Of a stretch of 64,000 nucleotides of DNA, positions 41,901 through 54,430 are shown in pieces (the stretch's first letter is position 1; each line of letters begins with the position of its first letter). The position numbers were made by a program, and so were the translations under genes. This DNA is from Capitulum mitella (Eukaryota > Arthropoda > Thecostraca > Pollicipedomorpha > Pollicipedidae): NCBI GenBank assembly GCA_030062745.1, contig CP099852.1, positions 22,652,266 to 22,716,265 on the forward strand, in the 5' to 3' direction. Under the pieces are notes generated by a model, which worked only from the letters and a program-made list of their open reading frames with translations, had not been told where the DNA came from and searched no databases.

Positions 41901-43676
41901 AGCAGCAGCGCTCGCGGCAGCGGACGTCCGGCACCATCACGAGCGATATTCGGTGCCTCAAGAAATTTGTCAGCTTTCTAGCCATCGATTCCGACTGCCT
42001 GGGCCTCCAGCCTTGGCTGCCGCGCGTGCCGGTGAGCACCCACAACGGCTGCTGACCGCCGTTTTTCAGCAGCACCTTGTCTTGCGTGACCGCTCGTGCA
42101 TGCTCTGTCGCGCCGCAAATGTCGCCACCGCCGCCGCCGCCGCCGCCGGCTAATGACGCGTGATTCACAGTTCGTCCAGGAGCGCCTGGCAGCCCAGACG
42201 GCCACGATGCAGGCCTCCAACTGGGAGCGGCAGCGCCATCGCGAGGTCCAGGCCGCCCGAGTGATCACCATCGAACTCCAGCAGCGCTTCCTGACCGTGA
42301 GCCATTCACCGCCGCCATGTGTTGTCTGTCGTATGTTCTTGTCTCGTATGCTCACGCCCGTTTCTTTCGGTGCCGTTCGTGTGCGGCTTGTGCCGCGCCA
42401 CTTGTGCCACGCCCTGCCATCCCGTCCGGCGCGTTTGCCATCGATCCGGGTGCACATTGTGCTGGCCTGGGCGCGGCGGGCGGACAGCTCGCTCCCGTGT
42501 CTGTTTTGCACTCCGTCACATGATTTTTTGCCGGTAGTCGGCGTACGTCACCGACACCGTACAGCTGCCTCCAAGCTCGGAGGCGGCGACGGTGCCGGCC
42601 GTGGCCAGGGCCGTCCGAGACGCACTGATGACCATTCTCATGGTCCTGTGCGCCGGCCGGCCCAGCCATGTGACCGGCATCGAGGTGGCCGCCGTCCGTC
42701 GCGCAAGGGTGAGCAGCACCGCACTGGCCACTGTGCTGGGTGCGTTGCTCGACGGTTGCCGTTTCTGCTCACCGATTATTGCGTCGACTGCCAACCATGT
42801 GATCGTTTCAACTCTACTCCACACGTGGGCCCACAGCTGGCAGTCGTCGGCGGCAATGAGCGACGACTCATCAGAAATTACGAATTCAAGACGTCGGCCA
42901 CCTCCGACCTGGAGGTGGTCATGCAACCGGACTTGTGGGAGCAGCTGCTCCACTTTATCGAAAGGGAGCGTCCATCGCTGCTGCCGCCCGGTTCGGTCGA
43001 CAGCGGTCGGGTATGTACAACGCCAGCCGGCGGACAGGCACCGTTCGAGTGCCGTCAGTGTCACCAGCTTGTGCTTCCCACCGGATGTCAGATGTGTTTG
43101 GAATCGGTAATTGTGTTTCGTTCCACAGCTTTTCATCGAAACGGGCGACAGCGTGATGGACGGCTCCAACGGCGGCGAAATTTTCAAACACATCTGGCGC
43201 CAAGCGCTGCCCCATGACAACGTACCGGCATACCGCAAGCGGAGTACGATACGGGGCCGTCATGGCGACGGCGTCGCAAGAACCGGAGTCGCAGGGGTAA
43301 GCTGGCACACCTCCCGGCCAGCCGGCCACGGTCGAGCTTGCCGCCGGCGCGGGTGTCTGTCGGCCAGGAGCCCGGCACTTCCGGCCTGACCGCCCCCGAC
43401 CGCCAGCCCGCCGCCGGCGGCAGCCACCCGCCCGCCACCGCAGGCCCGGCCAGGGCGCCGGCTGGCCGCTGCCTCGTCTGGACGCCCGAAGAGACGGCCG
43501 CCCTACAACGGGCGGCGGACGACTTCATTGTCGGACGGACATCGGCCTACCACGGCCATCTGATGCTCGACCAGCCTGGCGTGGCCGAGGCGCTCAGGCG
43601 CTTCAAAAGGTCGCGGAGTTACGAAAAATGTAAATATCTAAAAAAACAATATCACAAAAAAGTGTCCCGGATGTAA
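38930..43676 (+). CDS. Zinc-finger tyrosine-recombinase-like gene, 12 exons
   Basis: Exon model from GT-AG sites with continuous phase: 38930-39227, 39847-39954, 40465-40698, 40820-40956, 41043-41285, 41411-41590, 41777-42031, 42171-42296, 42538-42708, 42837-43010, 43129-about 43290, about 43369-43676. Product: Lys/Arg-rich then acidic, Ala-rich N-terminus (exons 1-3); C2H2-like fingers CRLPPC...H.RMVH (exon 4) and C...QC...GRHLQTH (exon 5); core-binding helices (exons 6-8, TSGTITSDIRCLKKFVSF); recombinase catalytic fold with CAGRPSHVTGI (arginine) in exon 9, EFKTSA (lysine) in exon 10 and VRYGAV (second arginine) in exon 11; C-terminal WTPEET...DDFIVGR domain (exon 12). Compared with the paralogue at 58115, exon 11 is 2 nt short after NVP, and the exon carrying the final His and Tyr is absent. 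It may therefore be a catalytically dead domesticated protein or a decaying gene. Related to Crypton/phage-integrase-fold recombinases by motif. Confidence 0.72.
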
Positions 43677-44483
43677 ATGCCATCTTCATCGTTCGTACGC
43701 AGTGTTTACGTATATAGGATGTATGTTTGTAAATAGGATGTTGTTTTTTGCGCAAGTAGTTAGTACGTATATTGCATGTACGAGTTTACGGCATCTTCGG
43801 CATCTTACCTCAGTTCTTCCCATGCACTGCCAAAGGGTTAATACTTAATAACACCAAAAGTTGGGAGCAGCTTAGGGGGGCAGCTCCATTTTTCAGCGGC
43901 AGCTGCTCCCCGTCTCCCCCGGGCGGATGATGGCGCCAAGGGTTTTGGCATACGTACCGGGTTGAGATGACACCCATGGTACTGAACTGAAAGCCCATGA
44001 CGTGTTTTTCGTTATTTGTTGTGTGTTAATGTGTGATACGCAAATGTTTCGGAGATGTCCAGGCATGTCTGGATTTTGCTTGGGTACCATGTTCCCTTGT
44101 GTAGTGTAGTGTTGCTGCTGCCGTGCCCTCGGTTTTAATTCGACGCGGTGGCCGCGTACAAAATGCTGTGTCAGCATTGTCGAGGTGGCATGTGCGCGGC
44201 GGCCATCTGTCTGCACAGATGGCAGAAAATGGCAGAAAATGGCCACGTGGCAGAAAATGGCCGCGGCCGGCTCCTCGGCAGTCGTCTTAGAAAAAAATGT
44301 ATATCAAAGGGTATACAAGGTGGAAATTAAGACATAAGTCTACAAATATTTTAAAAATGGTGAGACAGGGCTGCCAGTTTTTTTTGTATCTTGACGTTTC
44401 TGCGACACATCTGACCTCCTTATATTTTGGCATTGCTTGATTCTTGCAGATCATGAATTACCCAACACCAATCGGCGTTCAAA
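43677..44483. other. Intergenic, no gene seen
   Basis: 3' flank of the recombinase-like gene. It contains TTACGT-rich sequence and, at 44215-44265, a short tandem of ATGGCAGAAA/ATGGCCACGTGG units. No coding feature is supported. Confidence 0.45.
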
Positions 44484-44547
44484 GTGCGTTTTTTTCGCTG
44501 CTATCTGCGCATGTCAAAAGGTCCAAATCCGACGTACGCGGAGGGAG

Positions 44548-44612
44548 GATATGATAAGGATATGGGTAAGGATATGGATAAGGATATGGATAAGAATAAG
44601 GATAAGGATATG
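44548..44612. repeat. Minisatellite (GGATATG/ATAAGGATATG units)
   Basis: About six imperfect copies of a 12-bp ATAAGGATATGG-like unit. It lies in a short open frame (44484-44723) that would give KDMDKDM repeats, but nothing else supports a gene. Confidence 0.8.
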
Positions 44613-44993
44613 ATTTTGCCCCACGCATGGTTGAATGAAGATAATCTGAAGCGTTCAAGCTTTCAACAAATGTGCAAGAGAAATGGCTGGAGATTTGTGA
44701 AACTTACTTGGCGGGAGCGATAGGGTCCACATTGGACTTCCCATTTTCCTCACCGTAACTGCCATCAATGCGCCGACACAGGCGTAAGCCAGATCGTGCG
44801 CTTGAAAAACAGCTCAGGCACCACTGCAAAACGCGGTGCCCACGTTAATTATCAGCACCTTGTAGCCGTTCCGCATACAATGCTGATCCTGAGAAATCCC
44901 TATGCGGGGCGTCCAAACCGCCCATTCTCCAACACCGCCAGAAAACGATCCGGTCCCTGGCGCGCTCTCCCGGAAGAAACGAACGACCGGCTG

Positions 44994-45630
44994 GTTGGAT
45001 GGTTAGTTATTAGGGCTGAGGGGTGCACCGACTTCAAGGTCATTCAGCGCCCATCACTTGTTTAAGTGGCTCCATGAACAAGAGTCACGATTAGCATATT
45101 CCATCGGCGTAACATAACGCAATCATGCCAACGCAAAGAGCCCTCGCTTGTCTAAAAGCGATCAGGTTATGAAGTGTACTGCGACGATCAAATGTCCTGT
45201 AAGCTCGTTGACATCTCTACACGCTCTCGTCCACCATGGGACTGGTGGGCAGAGGAGAGCACCAGGTGATTAGGGGATGCTTTGTACGGCTGGCTGCACG
45301 ATAATCTCGGTAAATTCGTCCACCGACATCGACCACACTTGAGGCTGACGCGAACACACGGCCAATTCAACCTCTTCCCCAAACTGTCCCCAGTCAGCAT
45401 GTCGAAGCAATCACCGTGGTGGCCTTGAGCCAAGCACGGCACCGTCCTGACAGAAGAGCCATACTGGAAAATGATCGCTTCCGCACGGGTCGTCGTCCAC
45501 CGACCACGTAAAGTACTGCATCATCTGTGGGGTACAGATGCTGAGGTCTAGGGCCCATGTTTGCCCGGTAGGCAAAGAAAAATGTGTTTGGCTCCAGTGT
45601 TTAAAAGGCATAGCGATTCGTCGTTCAATA
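44994..45630 (-). mobile_element. Internally deleted, decayed LINE copy
   Basis: Same family as copies 1 and 2. 44994-45139 matches the 3' UTR with the degraded AACC tail. From 45140 to 45630 it matches the EN-RT linker and endonuclease region (compare 13925-14430, motifs LDLSIC.PQMMQY.TWSVDDDPCGSDH). The whole RT and RNase H, about 2.8 kb, are missing between. It is much more diverged than the other copies, hence older. It lies just upstream of the sulfotransferase gene. Confidence 0.88.
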
Positions 45631-45909
45631 CGTCGTTTCCCCAAAGAGAACGATAGGACAACGCAGCTGGCGTTTTTCCACGCCAGTCGCCTGCTTTCAT
45701 GCCCGCCTGCAACTGAACACAACACAGCAAAGCCAGCCTGGTCTGGGTTACTGCTCCTACTCAGCTCACCAGCGGACCGGAGGGCACAGCTGCCAGCGAG
45801 CCGCAGGAGTCTGAGCGCTGAGCGGGCCGCCGCCGGCCGTCAGTCTGCAGCGGACCGGCCGGCGCGGCGGGCGCAAGCAGACGTCGGCGCGCCAGCTCGG
45901 CAAGCTTCG

Positions 45910-46010
45910 ATGGTGTCAATCGGCAGTCGGACGGTGCCGGCTCGACTGGCTCTACTGTTCGGTGGCATCGTCCTCATGGTGTGTCTGCGCGCTCTGACAG
46001 AGTACCACAT
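45910..46010 (+). CDS. Galactose 3-O-sulfotransferase-like, exon 1 (membrane anchor)
   Basis: Codes for 33 residues: a short basic N-terminus followed by a hydrophobic stretch (ALLFGGIVLMVCL), the type II signal anchor expected of a Golgi sulfotransferase. It ends in phase 2 at a clean donor (CAT/GTGAGT, 46010/46011). The catalytic exon at 56467 begins with exactly the one base needed to complete the codon, which is the main reason to join them; additional small exons cannot be excluded. The frame is open upstream, but this ATG fits the anchor topology. The 5' neighbour is GC-rich sequence of promoter type after the old LINE copy. Confidence 0.6.
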
Positions 46011-46394
46011 GTGAGTCCCACCGACCGGGCCCGGAGACGGTGGATTGGTTTCGGGTCATCCTTCGTGTCTGGGGTTCGCCCAGATGTGGCGTTTTGTTCA
46101 GTTTGGCTCCGGCCGTCTCCGCGTTAGCGACACCCGGAACGTGACTGTAGAAAACACATCGTGAAAAGGGGTGTTCCTGAAGGAAGGGGGTGAAATTAGA
46201 GATTATGACGGGTACCATTAGACCCGTCATAAAATTCATGTTCAAACTGCAAAACAGCAAGGACTGTGGATGACTACTGGTGTTGATAACTAAAGCGGTG
46301 CTGAAACTATTTTGAACTTCATTCTTCTCACACATCATCATGAGCTTTCGGAGTTACTGACGTTGCATTGGCAACATCAATGGTATAGTTGGTC

Positions 46395-49040
46395 TCAAAA
46401 GTATCGCAGCACCCAGACCTGTTCGTCGACAGGCGAACTGGCAAACAGGTGCCACCGGTTGGCAGGACATTTGAATATTCGCGGAACAGTTTGTGTCACC
46501 AATGGCCTTGATACAGCGTGAAGCCCTAGGGCTCGAACTACGGGAGGGGAGGGTCGTGATCGCATAGGCTGTCGGAGATAAGCCGGTGAAATACAGCTCA
46601 GGGGGAACATGTACACGCCTTTGATCAGAGTCAGTGCGGTTACTTAACCCTCGCCGGGGCCGGGTTCATGAGAACCGCGCTCCGGTTTTTCGATAATGGT
46701 CAGAAAACTGAGAGGCGCAGAGACATGACAACTAGGATACCCTTCATGTACGATTTCTACACATGGCAATCTTTGAACCTGACATCACTTGAGGTCAGTG
46801 ACCCAACGTGTTCCACGACCCAAGATAAGTGATACCAAGCTTGAAAAAGTACATCGTCAAGTTTTTTTTGCGAAAGGTAATGATTAACTTTCAACCTGTT
46901 CCATTGACAGCTCACGGCAGGTGGAACAGTTTTACTATCTTTAATCTTTAGGAAATGTCAAGCAGTCTTGAAAAGTTGGTCTTTGTTCTTGGTGTCCGGG
47001 TACAATTTTTCTTTTGGAGTAGAAAATTTTGTCATGCGTTTGTTTGAGAAATATGGATCTAATTGGGTGTTGACAGGCGTAAGGGCTGCTTGTCACAAGG
47101 ACACATCTGCACGTAAATGACAGTTACATTCCCCAAAATGACGTCGACTGTCTCTTTGGTTTCTGTTTTTGAGTGATGTAACATACTTCCCCGTGTATTG
47201 ACTTACATGTCAGTTCTATCCAGTCCTGACAGTGGTATGTCGTCCTGTGTTTAAGAATTCTTCCTGAGGCATCCTGCCAGATCCAGAAAAAAACCAACTT
47301 GATGAAACTGTGAAGTCGATTTCGTGAAAACAAATGCCACATATCTCTTACGAAAACTTAGTTCGTGTTTCGCTTTTCTTCAGGAGCCCTGGTCGTACTT
47401 ACTCGAATTCAAACGGCCCATCGACGGTCCACGAGCTGCAGTTCTCAAGGTCGCGATAAACTCAGTTATAAGAGCAATAGTGGCTAGGTTAGCCTGAGAC
47501 TTGGGATAACGCAGACGCAACTGGTTATCACCGGGTTTTCCGACTCACTGACACACATTAATCGCTTGTTTGCATTCTCTTGCTCAGTCAAGTAATGGCT
47601 GGTGCCGGGCCCGACGACAGCTGGAATTATCCAACGAGGGCGAGTCGTGGTTCAATGCATGAAAGTTGTTTAAAGTAATCATGGGTGGATGCCGTTTGTC
47701 ACTTTAAAAAGAAACGTTGCGTGGTGATTTGTCGAATGAGGTTTTACTAGGCAGAGCAACGAGAGTGCTCTAAAAAGAAACAAAAAAGAAAACAAATAAA
47801 AACATCGCAAGGCAGCCGCGTCATGCACTACAACGAACGGGAAGATCGTTCCCAAACATGGCGGCCTTAATTCGTTTTACTTCCATTTGTTTATTATTGT
47901 TACTATTGTCGAGGGGTTGACGCAATGTCGGCTAACACATGTCAGGATAACAGGTTATATTTACAATGACAGCCATTTGCATTATCCCTCAACCGCAGCA
48001 CTCCGTTCTTGTAATTTCTTTAAGTCTCGTCAGTTTGCAGACAGTTACTGAAGAACGGAATGCAATGCGAAATACAGCGCTCAGAGGGAGAAGGCCATCA
48101 GTGGTGAATGGGCATCCCAACCAGTTGTGGAAAAATTACAGAACTGAAGAGATGTGTGAACGGGTATCATGACGTAGAACATACTACGTCATAAAATGCT
48201 CATAATGCAGCTTTCTGATGATAAATTATGGGGACCCTTGCAGTACAAAATGTGAGTCGGAGCACATATTATTTGGTGTTTCTCGACACCAAAAAACGTC
48301 AGTTTTTCGCGCAATGATGTCAAGGTCAGTGGCCTTCGGTCAGCTAAACTTTCGTCCATTTTTATGCTGTGAGTTGAGATTGTGGATCTAGTTCTGTGGT
48401 TTTGGAGGTTGAACATACGCCCTGGTGCTTCTCACGTTTTTCTTTGCACACGTAAATTTACTTTTTGATCCGTGACATGGGGTCACGTCGCGTCTCTTAT
48501 CAAATTGTCAAACCTACGAACAAGCATAATTCATCACTTTACAGTCTTTGAATATTCGTCGGCGGCCATGTGCTTTAGGACTGATGTAGGTATGATAAGA
48601 ACGTACTTTCTGAGACTGGGCTAATTCCAACTGACCTATGCCGACCTGATTTTGCATTTTGTCGAATGCTGCTTGTTTCCAGTGGGTACACGCTTTGTTA
48701 AGTCACAGATGATAAGAATCATACAAATTCTTTCTTTCTGTTCGGTTTTTACTGCCCGAGGCCTGCTATTTTTGGTTCCCAAAATAAATGTCCAGGGCGC
48801 TGATGAAATCACTTCCCGTCGAATGTGGAGCTTTTACATTGCGGCCCAGCCCGCAGCCTGTTATCTGGCACGTGAAGACCATGGTCTGAAGCATGAGTTT
48901 CATGATGCAGAAGGGATATTGGACGAACTGATCTTGTTGCATTTTACGCTTTGCTATGTCTTGCAATGGTAATGCGGCAAATGACACGACAGACACTAGA
49001 AACTTCCGACTTATATGCGTCAAAAGTTCGACTTAGGCTG
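46395..49040 (+). repeat. Interspersed repeat, arm 1 of an intronic inverted pair
   Basis: Segments at about 46400-46900, 48330-48480 and 48740-49030 reappear in reverse order and orientation within 53080-54430. Shared landmarks include the CTCGCCGGGGC..GGTTCATGAGAACCGCG segment, a CATTGACAG..GGTGGAACA segment and a frame reading SRKFLVSVVS.AALPLQD. The middle of this arm (46950-48300) has no partner. It is an unnamed repeat family with several copies; another partial copy lies at 50690-50840. Confidence 0.75.
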
Positions 49041-49999
49041 ATGGTCTTTTACCTTAGTATGGTTGCATACTTCATGAACATCCAAAATAATTTGTGGCAT
49101 TATGTAGCCAAAATGCATTGATTCCTGTCTTTATAAATGACAACGTTTTTCTTCACTTTCAGTCTCGTATGATACGTTTAATTCAGGCTAAGGTGCTCTT
49201 TTACTGCACCCAGTGCATAAACCATGCCTCGTGTTCATGTCTGACCTCTTTGTAGCCACAAAAACGAGTTGATTATCATAGTTTTCCGCCGAAAATGTCA
49301 ACAGCCGGTTTAACCTATGACGAATCTGGTGACCCGGATATTGACCCGATTGGACTAAACCTGCGTGCTTTCTTCTAGTTCTGCGAGAGCATTTCCAAAG
49401 GAATTTTTGGTTTTCTGGGCGACTTAGATTTCTTGAGATCTTGGGGAGAGAAGTTCTCGTGAACCCCTGGCCCGGCCAGGATAGACCCGAAGGCCGGCGC
49501 GAGTCCACCTCCCATCTCATGCACAGATCAAGTGTCACCAGCATACAGCAGAAGTTTTTTTACCGCTTATCGTTTGGCCGTGTTGTGGCGAAAACACGGC
49601 TCCAGGCATCATCGTCACGACACGCTGATGTACAAGTGTAGACTCCAGCTTTATTCTCTAAAACCTCAACTTTATTCGGTATCACTAAACGGTAAACCAG
49701 GCTTCAATAGGGGGTGCCTGCCAGTATTTCAGCAGGCATAACGCTAACAGAATAAAGCTACTGGCAGGGAACCGCTGTCATGAAGCCTAGATGATGAAGG
49801 CAGATGAGATTCGTTATCTTTCCTTTATGGGTCGACGCTCATTCTCTTTTTTTGCTTATTGCAGTGATATTATCTCCACTATTCCATTCCGTGTGCCTGA
49901 ATTCAGGACTTGATGACGACATAATGCGTGAAAAAACAGGGGAAACTGCGAGAACGGTTTATTTTTGTTCCAGAGGCGTGGCTATCGATGACATTCATC

Positions 50000-50205
50000 A
50001 AGCACCGCGGCACGGAACCGGCAAGTGGCTCACAAAGCCACTTCCGACGTCGCGGCTGCTCCCACTGACGCGCCAACAGCTGCCGCAGCTTCTGGCGTTG
50101 ACTTCTGATCTGTCACATAAGCTGTGACAGCTGCTGCTGCGTTAGTGGGAGCAGGTGCGCAATCAGCAGTGGCTTTTTGAGCCGTTGGCTGGCTCCGTGC
50201 CGCAG
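50000..50205. repeat. Imperfect hairpin (foldback) in the intron
   Basis: GCACGGAACCGGCAAGTGGCTCAC... near 50010-50105 is matched by its reverse complement up to about 50201 (AGTGGCTTTTTGAGCC...GGCTCCGTGC). Arms are about 85-95 bp with mismatches. Possibly a small non-autonomous transposon. Confidence 0.65.
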
Positions 50206-50583
50206 CGCGTGAGAAACTATTCATAATGATGCATTAATCAATATGATGCAGGAATATATACATGAGTATACACTAAATATATACATATATATCTGACATG
50301 GTAATGACATAAATGACAAATAATCCGCTCCTAGCGAGAAAATAAACCGACTTTGTCTAGGTTGCTTTCCTGACATTACGAGTACATCCAGTTCTGTATT
50401 TCAGGTGAACGCGTGTAATTATTACTGTGGCCACACAATCAAGAAATGAAAGTGAGCCGCAAAATTAAATAGGTCTAGGCAAGGACCCCAAAATGGAAGA
50501 GAACGGATCCCTTCACATCTTTATCTGAGCTCCCTGACAGCGATCATCTCCCCTATCCTTGTCCCCGAAGATTTACTCCATTT

Positions 50584-50691
50584 GCTTTATGTCTGCTGCA
50601 ATGTTCAGAAGCATCTGCGTTCAAGCAAATGTTTACGGCTTTATGTCTGCTGGAATGTTGATGAGCATCTGCGTTCAAGCAAATGTTTACC
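50584..50691 (+). repeat. 54-bp tandem duplication
   Basis: Two consecutive copies (50584-50637, 50638-50691) beginning GCTTTATGTCTGCTG and ending CAAATGTTTAC, with a few differences. Confidence 0.85.
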
Positions 50692-51439
50692 CAGTGTGGT
50701 CGACGACTCAGGACAGGTCAGGTAACACCAAGCCTAAAAAAGCAAATCGTCAATCTTTTTGCAAGACATTGTTTGGTTTCCAACGTGCTCCAATGACAAA
50801 TTACGGTAGATGGAACAATTTTGCTATGTCGAATTTTTCGGCAATGTGGATTAGTGACGGTTCTTGACTTCAGTGACTCTTCACTGGTTCTTAGACTTCA
50901 CTTAGGTCTTCATGATTTGTCAGCTAGTCAACCTAGTAACGGAGGATAAATATGTACAAGGTTAAACGGAATGAAGCAGGAACTAACATCTGCGGATGAC
51001 GTGCACTGGTTATGCTGCCCCAGCTGTATTTTGGTTCCTGGTCAAAAGAAAGGTGATGGGAGGCTTTTTCTTCTGGCGACACCCCTCATCCGTTTCTGAA
51101 ATGACATGGGCATCCACCACATTCATTTTATTATTTTTTTAACTGCGTACTCTTATTCGAGGGAATACTCTATTTTTACTTTTAAGAAAATCCGTACCGG
51201 CGATGCAGATGCGATGCCTAACGCACCCCTAAGGGGTGCGTTAAGCTGAAAGGGGTAAATCTGGCCCCAGCTAATTTTCCCTGAATGTCTTCTGGAAAAA
51301 TCTGACTTATGTTCTGGGACTCATAATACCTTTCCAAAGATTAGGGATTCTAAATGATGTTTTTTTCAATCGTTCTGTAGCTCCTTGAGGAACTAAGGTT
51401 GAACTCCAGTGGCCACAACTCTGCCGCGCATCGAAACAC

Positions 51440-52300
51440 GCACAACCACCTGCGAGAACCGTGACCGGGCAAGAGCGCCACCCTGGCGGGGTTTTCGGGT
51501 CTTTTCGCTCGATCTATCGCCCTTTTTCCAACACACGACTGAATATTGCGTTCAGTATCGACATGGCCTCAAATCAAAGGCTCATGTTTCTGCCATGCCG
51601 TTTTTCACCCGTCTTTCTCCAACATCCAAACTGACCGTGACTGTCCCCTCCCGTGACCGGGCGGACCGCGACCCTTTCGGCCCGACCCGGCGTCCGGTCA
51701 AGGTCACCGTTACGGTGATGAAAATCCTGCAGAGGGCTGCCCGGCCGCTCATCCGCCAACATTGCCGCCTGACGGTGATCGCGTTCCGATGCCGCCGTTC
51801 TTCTGACTGACTGTACCGTCGGTCTCAAAGGCATCCGACGCTGGCTCCGCGCAGGCCTGCTCCATTGCTGCCACGGCGAATCATAATATGAGTGTGACAA
51901 TAGAAAAACTGCCACAAGCAGGACTCGTGAGGATGGTGGCGGTACAGCGATGTGGTGCGTTTGTTTCAACTGAGTTCGCGGTTTGTTGTCAATGGGTGGT
52001 TACTATTAACACTAATAAAATCTGATGCTTAACAAAGCATACCAGTGACCCTGACTGGACGCCGGGTCGGACCGGAGCGGCCGCGGCCCCGACCCGGTTA
52101 AGGGAGGGACAGTCACAGTCAGTTTGCGTTTTACAGGACGACGGAGTAAATACGGCATAACAGAAACACGCACCTCTGATTTGAGTAGACGTCGATGGCA
52201 AAGGTGAAAGTCATTTGCACGGTAAAACAAGAACGACAGATCGAGCGAAAAAAAGGAAACCCCGCTCATTACGGAGCTCTTGCCCGCTGACGCCTTCATA
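51440..52300. repeat. Inverted repeat pair (51440-51730 and 52050-52300)
   Basis: Plus-strand text around 51480-51730 (GACCGGGCAAGAGC..., TTTTCGCTCGATCTATCG, CTGACCGTGACTGTCCC) is found in reverse complement around 52050-52290, moderately diverged. Probably two copies of one repeat in opposite orientation; they share an apparent short frame (FSLDLS.FF ... KLTVTVP). Confidence 0.7.
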
Positions 52301-53079
52301 GAGAGAGGGTGGGCAATTTCGCCCCAACCTAAAATCCAAAGTAATGGTGACTGAGGAGTAAAAGCTGCACCACTGAATAGCCGCATTCACGGTCTTTTTT
52401 AAAACCACCCTGTTTAGACGTTTTCACGTCTGACATCTTCGGTCAGGTCGGGCCAAATGGGGGCATGTTATGGATGACGTTACAGCGAAGGCGAACGTCA
52501 CTTTTTTGTCCGTCTGGTGGCTTTGAGAGTCTGAGAACACCAAAAATACTTCAGATATTCCCTTCATAGGTATGCCATACGATGCCTAGTTAGAGTTACC
52601 GAAAAGTCAGCCTAGGTCAGGTCGGGTCATGGTTCTCGCAGGTGGTTATGCGCACTTTGATGCATGGCAACGTTGTGGCCACCGGATTTCAACCTTAATA
52701 CCTCAAGAAATCACAGAGAGAAAAACTCAACAGCTTTAGAGTCGCAAATCATGATGTTAAGGTACTGTGTGTTTCAGAAACTATTTTTTAAAGCTTTTAA
52801 CAAACTTTTCAGAAGGCATTAAAAAAAATGTCTGGGGGCAAAATGATATCGCCCTTGATAGGGACGACAGGGCCTGTTTTGTTTTTACACCCAAAAATAA
52901 GGCCCGGTTTATGTGTGTGAATGTTTATGCATGTAAAGGGTGCAGTACAGGAGCATCTGAGACCAAATTAACCCATTTGATATGAGACTGAAAGTGAGGA
53001 AAAACGTATTTTTTGTAAGGGCAGGAGTCCATGCGTTTTGGCTACATCACACCACAAATGTGTTTAGGATGTACATGAA

Positions 53080-54430
53080 ATATGCAACCCTTAAATTACG
53101 GTGGAAGAAAATCAATCTTAGTCAAACTTTTGACGCAAACAAGTCGGAAGTTTCTGGTGTCTGTCGTATCACTTGCCGCATTACCACTGCAAGACATGGC
53201 AAAACGCAAAATGCAACAAGATCGGTTCGTTCAATATCCCTTCTGCATCATGAAAGCCGTGCTTCGAAGCATTTCCTTCGCGTGCCAGATAGCGGGCGGC
53301 GTGCTCTGCCGCGGTGTCAATGCTTCGCGTTTGACGGAAGTTAATTTAGCAATGACCGAAATATTTATTTTGAGAACCAAGAATAACAGGCGTGGAGCAA
53401 TAAAAGCTGAACAGAAAAAAGGCATTAGTATGATCTGTGGCCTTACAGAGCGTGCACACACTAGAAACAAGCAACATTTAACAAAATGTAAACTCAGCTC
53501 AGCCTAAGCCAGATGGGATTAGGCCAATCTTGAGAAATAAGCTATTACCATATATAAGAGATCCTAAAGCACATATGGCTGCTGATGAACATTCAGAGTG
53601 TTATGTGATTAATCATATTCGGCCGCGGGTGTTACAGTTTGAAATAAAATGCGATCTGACTTCTGGTCACGGATCAAAAGGTAAATTTACATATGCAAAG
53701 AACGCCAGAAGCACCAGGGCGTGTGCTGAGCCTCGAAAACCACCCAACTAGATTCACAATCCCAACTCACAGGGCAAAAAAACACGAAACTTTAGCTGAC
53801 TTAAGGACACGGACCCTGATATTTCTGAAAACCTCGAGATGGCAGAATTGTTCCATCTGCCGTGCTCTGTCAATGGAGCAGTTTGAAAGTTGATCGATGC
53901 ATTTTGCAAAAAAGTTGACAGTTTTTTTAAGCTTGGTCTCACTTCATCTATCCTGGGCCTCTGAACCCATAGGCTCAGTGACCTCAGGTGATACCAAGTT
54001 GAAAAACTGGCATAATGTGCAAAAAGCACATAAGCAAAGGTATCCCAATTTTCATGTCTCTGCGCCTCTCAGTTTTCCGACCATTGTCGAAAACGCGGGC
54101 GCGGTTCTCATGAATCCCGCCCCGGCGAGGGTTAAATAACCGCACTGACTCCGATTAAATTATATTATATTATATTCTAATTTAATTAATATAATCTATT
54201 AATCTAATATAATCATATTGGATTAAAGACGCGTAGATACTTTTACTGAACTGTATTTCACCGGCCTTTCTCAGACAGCCTATGCGATCACCATCCTCAC
54301 CTCCCGTAGTTAGGGACTTGAAGCCTGGCGCCCTGTCAAGGCGCAGGTGGTGTGAATTGCTCCGTGAGCTTTCAAACGGCCCACCAACCGACTGCACCGC
54401 CACTTGTTGACGGACAGGTTTGGATGCTGC
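53080..54430 (-). repeat. Interspersed repeat, arm 2 of the intronic inverted pair
   Basis: Reverse-complement counterpart of parts of 46395-49040, moderately diverged. The conserved frame AALPLQDMAKRKMQQD (plus strand here, 53130-53400) suggests the repeat descends from a coding element, but I cannot name it. Confidence 0.75.

Noticed and set aside
44484-44723. Small protein with KDMDKDM repeats
   Set aside because: Product of a minisatellite; no homology, no splice or promoter support.
49188-52201. Several 60-130 codon frames in the long intron
   Set aside because: Scattered, not conserved except through repeat copies, no recognisable domain.
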